DNA of 7,168 bases from Micrococcaceae bacterium UBA7136 (GTDB lineage Bacteria; Actinomycetota; Actinomycetes; Actinomycetales; Micrococcaceae). Where the stretch lies: positions 1 through 7,168 of the forward strand of contig DKXC01000017.1 of the NCBI GenBank assembly GCA_002492045.1. The letters are read 5' to 3'. Positions 1 to 5,354 of the stretch are shown here, piece after piece. The position numbers and the translations under genes were made by a program. Numbering within the stretch: the stretch's first letter is position 1; each line of letters opens with the position of its first letter. The notes below the pieces were generated by a model. It was not told the DNA's origin. It ran no database searches and worked only from the letters and a program-made list of their open reading frames with translations.

Positions 1-28
1 AAGCATCCGGGGCTTTTTTCTGTCTCAT
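1..28 (-). CDS. start of a third tad operon gene (partial)
   Basis: On the minus strand an ATG at 28-26 overlaps the TGA stop of the tadB-like gene in an ATGA arrangement. Nine codons remain open to the window edge (M-R-Q-K-K-A-P-D-A). The 4-base overlap is typical of translational coupling, and in tad operons the gene after tadB is normally tadC, another type II secretion F-domain membrane protein. That identity is inferred from position only. A G-rich stretch just upstream could serve as a weak ribosome binding site. Too little is visible to recognise a domain. Confidence 0.5.
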
Positions 29-798
29 AGCAGCCCCCGCTCAGCCTGGCGGGTGAGGTTGCGGGTCCAGCGGTAGCCAGCGAAGGCCAGGCCAGCCCCC
101 AGGCAGGTCAGCAGGCCACCGGGCCAGGAGCCCAGCAGGAAGCCCAGGGGGTCGGTGCCCATGAGGATGCCCAGCCCTAAGCCCACCAGGGGCAGGGAAG
201 CCATGATTCGCCCGCTGGAGGCCGGGCCGCTGAGGGCTGTCTCCCGCAGCTGCCCGGCGTCAATTTGCCCTTCAAGAAAGCGGGCGTAGGTCTCTAAAAT
301 CTGGGCCAGGGGTGCCCCACTGCGCTGGGCTACGAGCAGGCAGGCTTCGAGGGAGGGCAGCTGGCTCAGTATGGAAGGACGCCAACTCTGGCCCAGGGAC
401 TGACGGCAGACCTGCCAGAGGGGGTCACCCAGGCTGGCCTGCCTAGCGCAAGCTCCCAGAAAATCCCCCATATTCTGTTGGGCTAGCAGGTAGGCAGCCT
501 GGGCCCGGGGGCCTAAATCTAAGCTAGAGCCGCTTTTTTCTCTCGGCTCTCCCCCGCCCCGGCCAGACGCACCCGCCTCTTGGGCCAAATCCACTAACAG
601 GGCCTGCTGGTCGGCCGCTAGTTTCTGAAAGGCCGCAGGCAACCCCAGCCCTGCCCTCAGGAGGGCGGCCAGCCGCCAGAGCAGGTCGGGCCAGATTTCT
701 TCTTCCTCTAGGCTGGCCGCTGCCGAGGCCACCCAGCGCACCCGCCAGGTGCCCAAGATGGGCAGGGCCAAGAGCCTAGCCAGCATTTTCTCTAACAC
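25..798 (-). CDS. tadB: TadB-like type II secretion F-domain membrane protein
   Basis: This encodes a 257-residue inner-membrane protein, probably the platform subunit that works with TadA in assembling Flp/type IV-like pili or a related surface structure. Two F-domain-like helical stretches are visible: residues about 36-60 (LLRAGLGLPAAF, a familiar F-domain pattern) and 149-194 (AQRSGAPLAQILETYARFLE). Two hydrophobic segments follow at about 198-213 and 222-242, then a basic tail. Residues about 75-92 form a Gly/charged low-complexity insert. I chose the GTG start at 798 because AGGAGG lies 6 bases upstream; the next in-frame ATG at 786 would be 18 bases from it, and the upstream ATG at 861 lies deep inside tadA. 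The gene overlaps the end of tadA by 23 bp, which suggests coupled translation. TadB and TadC are related, so the exact subunit name rests mainly on its place right after tadA. Confidence 0.8.
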   Translation of the reverse strand: MLEKMLARLLALPILGTWRVRWVASAAASLEEEEIWPDLLWRLAALLRAGLGLPAAFQKLAADQQALLVDLAQEAGASGRGGGEPREKSGSSLDLGPRAQAAYLLAQQNMGDFLGACARQASLGDPLWQVCRQSLGQSWRPSILSQLPSLEACLLVAQRSGAPLAQILETYARFLEGQIDAGQLRETALSGPASSGRIMASLPLVGLGLGILMGTDPLGFLLGSWPGGLLTCLGAGLAFAGYRWTRNLTRQAERGLL

Positions 799-1864
799 GG
801 GTATCCTCCTTCCAGCCCTCAAATCCAGCCCGGAAATCCTCAGAACCCGCCTGCCAGACAAGCCCCCGACCCCGGCGTCCAGCCTGCTGACGGCAGAGAG
901 AAAGCACAGCCAGGCCCCCGGCCCCCTCCCCCACCAGCTGGGCCACCTCAGCTACCTGACGCTGGCCGTCCACCCGCTCTAGGTGGATGATGTAGCCCAG
1001 GGCTGTGACCGCTTGCAGGGCCAGGGCCTGCGGGGCAACACCGGCTAGGGAGGCCATAGCGTAGAGACGGGCAGGTACGGCCCGGGCCGAGTTGGCGTGC
1101 AGGGTGCTGCCACTACCGGTGTGGCCGGTGTTCATGGCGGTCAGCATGTCCATGACCTCTGGGCCCCGGCACTCCCCCAGGATCAGGCGGCTGGGCCGCA
1201 TCCGCAGGGCCTGGCGGATCAGCTCTGACAGATCTACCTGCCCCTGCCCTTCGCTGTTGGCTGCCCTGGCCCGCAGAAAGAGGCAGTGGGGGTGGGCTGG
1301 TTTCAGTTCGGGGGTGTCTTCTACAAAGACCAGTCGTTCGTCGCCAGGGCAGTGGGCTAGCAGGGCTGAGAGCAGGGTGGTTTTGCCACTGCCGGTGCCC
1401 CCAGAAATCAGGAAGTTCTGTCTCCTGTCCAGTAGGTAGAGCAGCAGGTTTGCGGTTTCGGGGGCCAGCATACCCCGGGCCTGTAAGTCGTCCAGGCTGT
1501 AGGACTGGCGGGGTTGAAAGCGGATGGAGAGCAGGGTGGATTCCCCGCTAATGGGTGGCAAAACAGCGTGTACCCGGTAGCCGCCTTCTCCTTGGACGTC
1601 TGCGGCCGGGTGGGCTGAGTCTAGGCGTCCACCGGCAGAGATAATGAGCCTTTGGGCTAGGTCTGTGACGGCCTGCTGGTTCTTAAAGCTCAGTGGGGCT
1701 TTGACCAGTTGGCCCCCAGCTTCGTACCAGATGTCTTGGGCTGAGTTGACGAAGATGTCGCTGAGGCCGGGGATTCCTAGTAGGGCATCGAGGGGGCCTA
1801 GGCTAGGGCTGGCATGACTGGCCGTTTGGGGTTTGCTAGAGATGAGGCTGGGTTGCTGGGGCAT
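776..1864 (-). CDS. tadA: TadA-family secretion/pilus assembly ATPase
   Basis: This 362-residue cytoplasmic ATPase (GspE/VirB11 superfamily, CpaF/TadA branch) would hydrolyse ATP to drive assembly of Flp-type pili or a related export machine. Visible motifs are Walker A GGTGSGKT at residues 155-162, an Asp box VEDTPEL at 181-187, a Walker B-type RLILGE at 226-231 ending in the catalytic Glu231, and a His box at 247-258 (GHTGSGSTLHAN). The stretch GECRGPEVMDMLTAMNTGH is characteristic of the TadA branch. The protein is short at the N terminus, with about 25 low-complexity residues before the first conserved helix. The ATG at 1864 has AAGGA 10 bases upstream. It is the first gene of a minus-strand operon followed by the tadB-like gene. 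No tadZ/Ssd-like gene lies upstream, where one is often found in actinobacterial tad loci; the next gene there is a divergent polymerase. Confidence 0.93.
   Translation of the reverse strand: MPQQPSLISSKPQTASHASPSLGPLDALLGIPGLSDIFVNSAQDIWYEAGGQLVKAPLSFKNQQAVTDLAQRLIISAGGRLDSAHPAADVQGEGGYRVHAVLPPISGESTLLSIRFQPRQSYSLDDLQARGMLAPETANLLLYLLDRRQNFLISGGTGSGKTTLLSALLAHCPGDERLVFVEDTPELKPAHPHCLFLRARAANSEGQGQVDLSELIRQALRMRPSRLILGECRGPEVMDMLTAMNTGHTGSGSTLHANSARAVPARLYAMASLAGVAPQALALQAVTALGYIIHLERVDGQRQVAEVAQLVGEGAGGLAVLSLCRQQAGRRGRGLVWQAGSEDFRAGFEGWKEDTRVRENAG
805..810 (-). promoter_or_regulatory. ribosome binding site that sets the tadB-like start
   Basis: The minus strand reads AGGAGG, then ATACCC, then GTG at 798-796. 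This is a full anti-SD match with 6-base spacing, lying inside the end of tadA. It favours the GTG over both the ATG at 786 and the ATG at 861. Confidence 0.7.
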
Positions 1865-1919
1865 GGGTGGGGCGTCCTTGCGCGGCTGTCTTACCCGGCC
1901 CTTCTTTCTTCTGCCTCTA

Positions 1920-1948
1920 CTTATGCCACAGAATTGTGACCCTGTCTA
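1920..1948 (-). promoter_or_regulatory. predicted tadA operon promoter
   Basis: Read on the minus strand, TAGACA (1948-1943; 5 of 6 matches to TTGACA) and CATAAG (1925-1920; 4 of 6 to TATAAT) are separated by exactly 17 bases. The start point would fall near 1913, giving a leader of about 50 bases before tadA. The spacer contains a short inverted repeat, CACA-GAAT-TGTG on the plus strand at 1927-1938, which could be an operator but is too short to assign. Confidence 0.4.
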
Positions 1949-1970
1949 GCCCCTGCCTGCTTGGGGCGCC

Positions 1971-1976
1971 CATAAT
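1971..1976 (+). promoter_or_regulatory. -10 box of a leaderless promoter for the polymerase gene
   Basis: CATAAT (5 of 6 to TATAAT) lies at -12 to -7 relative to the A of the ATG at 1983, so transcription would begin at or next to the start codon. No Shine-Dalgarno sequence precedes that ATG. This geometry is the known signature of leaderless genes in Actinobacteria. No good -35 is seen at 17-18 bases upstream. Confidence 0.5.
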
Positions 1977-1982
1977 GGTGCT

Positions 1983-3761
1983 ATGTATATTCTGCTTGCC
2001 CCTGCTGCTTCTGCCCAGTTGCTGCCTGATGGTTCTTTGGCTTGGGAGGCCCTGTCTTTGACTGAGCAGGGCCCGGGACGGCGGCGGCAGGTGGGTCAGC
2101 AGAAGCTGGGTGACTTTGTGGCGGCGGTGGAGCGGCAGAATCCTGGCCGGACTATTCGCTGGGCTTGGGCTGATGCCCGGCAGGTGATGCCCCTGCTTTT
2201 GGGGCAGGGGGTGGCTCCGGCTTCTTGCCATGATTTGCGGCTGGCCCAGCAGATTTTGGCTCGGGCGGCCACTCGGGCTCAGAGTGGCCTGCCCTACCGG
2301 CAGGTGCTGGATTTGTCGGCCCTGCGGGATCCGTCTGAGTTTCCGGTTCGTCCGCAGGCTGAGGGGCAGTTGGCTCTTTTTGAGGGTTTGCCGGCGGCGG
2401 GGGCTGCTTCTGGGGCGGTTTTTTCTGTGGATGATCTTTTGGCTGAGTTGCAGGCCCAGTTGGCGGCGGTGGCGGCTTCGCCTTTTCCTGAGCGTCTGTC
2501 TTTGCTGCTGGCTGCTGAGTCTCAGGGGGCTTTGATTGCTGCTGAGATTCGGCAGTGGGGTATGCCTTGGGATCGGGCGGTGCATGAGCAGATTTTGGAG
2601 CAGCGGCTGGGGCCTCGTCCGGTGGGGGCGGAGCGTCCGGCTCAGATGGAGGCTGTGGCGGGGAGGGTTCGTCAGCTTTTGGCGGCCCCTGAGCTGAATC
2701 CTGATTCTCCGCAGGAGCTTTTGCGGGCCTTGCAGGCGGCGGGGGTGGCGGTGGATTCTACCCGTAAGTGGGATCTTGTGGCTTGGGTTGGGCAGGTGCC
2801 ACAGCAGTCCCCGGAGTGGGCTAGGCGGCAGGCGCTGGTGGAACCAATTTTGGCTTATAAGCGGCTGGCTCGGCTTTTTACGGCTAATGGCTGGAACTGG
2901 CTGGACACCTGGACTAGGAATAATCGTTTTTATCCGGCCTATGAGGTGGCTTCGGCAGCGACGGGCCGCTGGGGTGGGCACGGGGGCGGGGCTATGCAGT
3001 TGCCGCAGGAGGTTCGGTCGGCGGTGCGGGCTGAGCCTGGCATGCTTTTGACGGTGGCTGATGCGGCCCAGATTGAGCCTCGTATTTTGGCGGTCATGAG
3101 CGGGGATCGGGCTTTGGCAGTGGCTGGCCGGGGCCGGGACCTTTATCTGGGGATTGCCCAGCTGGGTGAGCGTACTGGTAGTCAGGTGCGTAGCCGGGAG
3201 CAGGCTAAGCTGGCTCTTTTGGCGGTCATGTATGGGGCGACGACGGGTGAGGGCGGCCAGCTTTTGCCGCAGATGCGGCGGCTTTTTCCCCAGGCTTTGG
3301 GTTTGGTGGAAGAGGCTGCCCTGGTGGGTGAGCGGGGTGGGCAGGTTTCTACTTTTTTGGGGCGGGTTTCACCTCTGCCGTCGGCCCGCTGGTTTGAGGG
3401 TCAGCGGCTGCGGGATTCTGCCTCAGCTGAGCGGGCGGCGGTTTCGGCGGCTCGGGCTCAGGGCCGTTTTACCCGTAATTTTGTGGTGCAGGGGACGGCT
3501 GCTGAGTGGGCCTTGGTCTGGATGGCGCAGATTCGGCGGGCTTTGCGAACGGAGCGGCTGGCTGGGCGTCCTTTGAGCTCTCGTTTGGTCTATTTTTTGC
3601 ATGATGAGGTGGTGATTTATGGCCCGGCTTATGAGGCTGCTCAGTGTGCCCGGATTGTTCGGCGGGCGGCATCTAGCGCTGCCCAGCTGATTTTTGGGGC
3701 TTCTGAGGTGGAGTTTCCGGTGTCGGTGGCGGCGGTTGAGGATTATTCGCAGGCTAAGTAG
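1983..3761 (+). CDS. PolA-like 'bifunctional 3'-5' exonuclease/DNA polymerase'
   Basis: This 592-residue family A DNA polymerase belongs to the actinobacterial type usually annotated as bifunctional 3'-5' exonuclease/DNA polymerase, distinct from full-length Pol I; no 5' nuclease domain is present. The polymerase half (about 290-592) carries the expected landmarks: ATGRW at 326-330 (Arg329), motif A VADAAQIEPR with Asp360 and Glu365, an O-helix region R405-x3-K409-x7-Y417-G, QGTAAEW at 503-509, and motif C LHDEV with His540, Asp541 and Glu542. By comparison with Klenow, the Phe762 position is a leucine here (Leu413), which I believe is usual for this group. The N-terminal half (1-290) is Ala/Leu/Gln-rich, and I cannot find the three canonical exonuclease carboxylate motifs, so proofreading is doubtful. 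Its biological role is not well established; repair synthesis is likely. The gene appears leaderless and converges on nth. Its coding strand is markedly G/T-rich. Confidence 0.92.
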   Translation: MYILLAPAASAQLLPDGSLAWEALSLTEQGPGRRRQVGQQKLGDFVAAVERQNPGRTIRWAWADARQVMPLLLGQGVAPASCHDLRLAQQILARAATRAQSGLPYRQVLDLSALRDPSEFPVRPQAEGQLALFEGLPAAGAASGAVFSVDDLLAELQAQLAAVAASPFPERLSLLLAAESQGALIAAEIRQWGMPWDRAVHEQILEQRLGPRPVGAERPAQMEAVAGRVRQLLAAPELNPDSPQELLRALQAAGVAVDSTRKWDLVAWVGQVPQQSPEWARRQALVEPILAYKRLARLFTANGWNWLDTWTRNNRFYPAYEVASAATGRWGGHGGGAMQLPQEVRSAVRAEPGMLLTVADAAQIEPRILAVMSGDRALAVAGRGRDLYLGIAQLGERTGSQVRSREQAKLALLAVMYGATTGEGGQLLPQMRRLFPQALGLVEEAALVGERGGQVSTFLGRVSPLPSARWFEGQRLRDSASAERAAVSAARAQGRFTRNFVVQGTAAEWALVWMAQIRRALRTERLAGRPLSSRLVYFLHDEVVIYGPAYEAAQCARIVRRAASSAAQLIFGASEVEFPVSVAAVEDYSQAK

Positions 3762-3764
3762 CTT

Positions 3765-4667
3765 TTAGGCGCTGAGCGGGTAGCCCTGGGCCTGGAGTTG
3801 CCGGCGGCTGGCTCCTTGGAGGAAGAGCAGGTGGAGTTCTTCTCTGCCGGGGGCTAGCTCGTATTTGAGTAGGGCGGCAGCTTTCTGCTCGTCTTCTTCG
3901 CCGATACCGTAGGAGGGGCAGAGGTCTGCGATGGGGCAGGCTCCGCAGGCGGGGCGCTGGGCGTGGCAGATGCGGCGGCCCTGGTAGACCAGGTGGTGGG
4001 AGAGCCCGGCCCAGTCTTTGGGTGGGAAGAGGGCGGCTACGTCTTTTTCTACTTTGACGGGGTCTTCTTGCTGGGTGAAGCCGAGGCGGCGGGCTAGGCG
4101 GCCAAAGTGGGTGTCTACGGTCAGGCCGGGTTGGCCAAAAGCGTTGCTGAGGACGACGAAGGCGGTTTTGCGGCCGACGCCGGGTAGTTTGACCAGGTCT
4201 TCTAGTTTTTGGGGTACTTGGCCTTGGTGGTTTTGGTGGAGGGCGGCAGCTAGGCGGATGATGGCGCTGGCCTTGTTGCGGTAGAAACCTAGGGGGCGGA
4301 CCAGGTCTTCGACGTCTTCTTGCCGGGCGGCGGCTAGATCGGCGGGTTGGGGGTAGCGGTCGAAGAGGTGGGGTGTGACGCTGTTGACGCGGACGTCGGT
4401 GGTTTGGGCTGAGAGGACGGTGGCGACTAGGAGCTGGTAGGGGTTGTCGAAGTCTAGTTCGGCGACGGCATAGGGGTAGGTTTGGGCTAGGATTCGGTTG
4501 ATTTTTCGGGCCTGGCGGGTGAGGGCTAGGGGGCTTTCGGTTTGGCCTTGGGCCTTGGCTTTGGCTCGTTTGCGGGCGGCTGCTTGGGCTTGGGGGCGGG
4601 GGACGCTGCGGATTTGGAGTAGGGCTTTTTCGTGGTCGCTGAGGGTGCGGCTGGGGGTCTGGGGCAT
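3765..4667 (-). CDS. nth: endonuclease III (base-excision repair glycosylase/AP lyase)
   Basis: This 300-residue protein removes oxidised pyrimidines from DNA and cleaves the abasic site by beta-elimination. The helix-hairpin-helix LPGVGRKTA at residues 161-169 contains the catalytic lysine (Lys167), and VDTH at 184-187 holds the catalytic aspartate (Asp185). The [4Fe-4S] ligands are Cys234, Cys241, Cys244 and Cys250 with the canonical C-x6-C-x2-C-x5-C spacing. LSAQTTD at 85-91 is the conserved substrate-pocket segment. The glycosylase core starts near residue 50; the preceding 48 or so residues are a basic, Ala/Gln-rich extension absent from E. coli Nth, and about 50 residues follow the cluster. 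The ATG at 4667 has no ribosome binding site but has TAGAAT six bases upstream, so it seems leaderless. Only 3 bp separate its stop from that of the convergent polymerase. Confidence 0.95.
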   Translation of the reverse strand: MPQTPSRTLSDHEKALLQIRSVPRPQAQAAARKRAKAKAQGQTESPLALTRQARKINRILAQTYPYAVAELDFDNPYQLLVATVLSAQTTDVRVNSVTPHLFDRYPQPADLAAARQEDVEDLVRPLGFYRNKASAIIRLAAALHQNHQGQVPQKLEDLVKLPGVGRKTAFVVLSNAFGQPGLTVDTHFGRLARRLGFTQQEDPVKVEKDVAALFPPKDWAGLSHHLVYQGRRICHAQRPACGACPIADLCPSYGIGEEDEQKAAALLKYELAPGREELHLLFLQGASRRQLQAQGYPLSA

Positions 4668-4673
4668 GGTTTT

Positions 4674-4679
4674 ATTCTA
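4674..4679 (-). promoter_or_regulatory. -10 box of a leaderless promoter for nth
   Basis: The minus strand reads TAGAAT-AAAACC-ATG. TAGAAT fits the actinobacterial TANNNT -10 pattern at -12 to -7 from the start codon, and no Shine-Dalgarno sequence is present. The -35 position (about 4697-4702, AAAACT) is a poor match and overlaps the first TGAAA-N3-TTTCA dyad, so an activator or repressor there is possible. Confidence 0.55.
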
Positions 4680-4692
4680 GCTGGGGCTGGGC

Positions 4693-4743
4693 TGAAAGTT
4701 TTTCATTTAAGATGGAATATAGTTCAAATATGAAAGATTTTCA
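4693..4743. repeat. pair of TGAAA-N3-TTTCA dyads, possible operator
   Basis: Two 13-base dyads, TGAAA-GTT-TTTCA at 4693-4705 and TGAAA-GAT-TTTCA at 4731-4743, lie 38 bp apart centre to centre. Taken together, 4692-4706 and 4730-4744 form a 15-base inverted repeat matching at 13 positions around a 23-base AT-rich core. A further TGAAAA half-site begins at 4746. The left dyad overlaps the -35 region of nth, so a DNA-binding regulator of nth, of the crystallin-like gene, or of both is plausible. It does not resemble the actinobacterial LexA box. A DNA-structural role is the alternative. Confidence 0.5.
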
Positions 4744-4862
4744 GGTGAAAATTAATCCAAGCCATTAGATAACTCAATAAGTATATCACCTAGCCAGAGC
4801 CAGCTTTACCGCAATACAACAGGGAAATATACGACACGCTAGAAAGTTTTTTCTTAAAACTC

Positions 4863-4891
4863 TTGACTCAGACCACTCTTAAGAGCAGACT
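4863..4891 (+). promoter_or_regulatory. predicted promoter of the crystallin-like gene, with palindromic spacer
   Basis: TTGACT at 4863-4868 (5 of 6 to TTGACA) is followed after 17 bases by CAGACT at 4886-4891, a weak -10 that keeps the important second A and final T. Transcription would start near 4898, about 68 bases before the ATG. A perfect 10-bp palindrome, CTCTTAAGAG (4876-4885), fills the end of the spacer, and CTTAAG recurs at 4890-4895 over the -10. A repressor or activator site is plausible. Confidence 0.4.
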
Positions 4892-4965
4892 TAAGGCAAG
4901 CAGACAGGGTTCCTCTAACCCACTGCTCCCCCAACCCATTTCCAAGAGATGAGGAGTACCCCATC

Positions 4966-5301
4966 ATGAAAGCGAAGAAGCTTCTGATTACCGCCTTGGC
5001 AACCGGCACCCTGGCCGCCGGCCTGGCGGTTCCCGCCCAGGCGGCCACCCTCTACGACAATGGAGGTTACAGCAAGGCTCTGGGAACCTGGAATGACGGA
5101 ACCACCTACGTGGGAGACGGGGCTAACGACAAGGCAAGCTCAATCTCCATTAACAAGCGCCATACCCGCCTCTATGCTGATGCCAACCACACCGGGCCGA
5201 GCGTATACCTCACGCATGACTGGAACGACCTGCGAGGTTTAACTGCTGGTCTGGCCTGGTGGCAGACATGGGATAATCGAATCTCGTCTTTTAGCAAGTA
5301 A
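4966..5301 (+). CDS. secreted beta-gamma-crystallin-like protein (I36 inhibitor/killer-toxin fold)
   Basis: This 111-residue protein has a clear Sec signal peptide: a KAKK basic start, a hydrophobic core, and AQA at 24-26 with likely cleavage before Ala27. The mature part of about 85 residues has no cysteine. It contains two calcium-site motifs of the microbial beta-gamma-crystallin type (N/D-N/D-x-x-S/T-S): NDKASS at 54-59 and DNRISS at 103-108. With the Tyr/Gly-rich strands before each (LYDNGGY, LYADANHTGP), this fits one two-Greek-key domain. Known relatives of this fold include the Streptomyces metalloproteinase inhibitor SMPI and killer toxin-like proteins; which activity applies here cannot be read from the sequence. 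GAGGAG sits 9 bases before the ATG, the best ribosome binding site in the right half, and a strong terminator follows, suggesting abundant expression as a mostly single-gene transcript. Confidence 0.8.
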   Translation: MKAKKLLITALATGTLAAGLAVPAQAATLYDNGGYSKALGTWNDGTTYVGDGANDKASSISINKRHTRLYADANHTGPSVYLTHDWNDLRGLTAGLAWWQTWDNRISSFSK

Positions 5302-5317
5302 TTAACAACGACCCATA

Positions 5318-5348
5318 CATGGCCAGAATAATCTGGCCATGCATTTTT
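5318..5348 (+). terminator. intrinsic terminator after the crystallin-like gene
   Basis: A perfect 10-bp stem, CATGGCCAGA / TCTGGCCATG, encloses an ATAA loop and is followed within three bases by TTTTT (5344-5348). It begins 16 bases after the crystallin-like stop codon and ends 6 bases before the lipoprotein ATG. It should end most transcripts of the upstream gene; readthrough would still reach the lipoprotein and adaptor genes. Confidence 0.85.
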
Positions 5349-5354
5349 AAAAAC

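Noticed and set aside
799..861. Upstream ATG at 861 as the tadB-like start
   Set aside because: It would add 21 residues encoded inside tadA, with no good ribosome binding site, whereas GTG at 798 has AGGAGG at 6 bases.
1092..1439. 115-codon plus-strand frame inside tadA
   Set aside because: It lies opposite the Walker A to His box region of tadA and has no recognisable motif or ribosome binding site.
1927..1938. CACA-N4-TGTG inverted repeat in the tadA promoter spacer as a CRP/FNR site
   Set aside because: The half-sites have the wrong orientation and spacing for TGTGA-N6-TCACA, and a 4-base match is easily due to chance.
1917..2981. 354-codon open frame on the minus strand opposite the polymerase gene
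   Set aside because: Its product is Arg/Pro/Ser/Gln-rich with no domain pattern, and the opposite strand encodes a polymerase with all catalytic motifs. It is a by-product of G/T-biased codon use.
2230..3576. Several Trp/Arg/Leu-rich plus-strand frames within the polymerase gene
   Set aside because: They are alternative frames of a well-supported gene with implausible Arg/Trp/Cys-rich products.
4702..4729. Possible XerCD/dif-like 28-mer between the two dyads, at the skew switch
   Set aside because: Compared from memory with the actinobacterial dif consensus, only about 14 of 22 arm positions agree and the conserved core around the central region is missing. True dif sites match much better, so I do not annotate it.
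4854..5048. 64-codon minus-strand frame over the crystallin-like gene start
   Set aside because: It covers the promoter, ribosome binding site and signal-peptide codons of the plus-strand gene, and its product has no family features.
5319..5354. In-frame ATG at 5319 as the lipoprotein start
   Set aside because: It lies in the terminator stem and would place 12 residues ahead of an already complete lipoprotein signal peptide.
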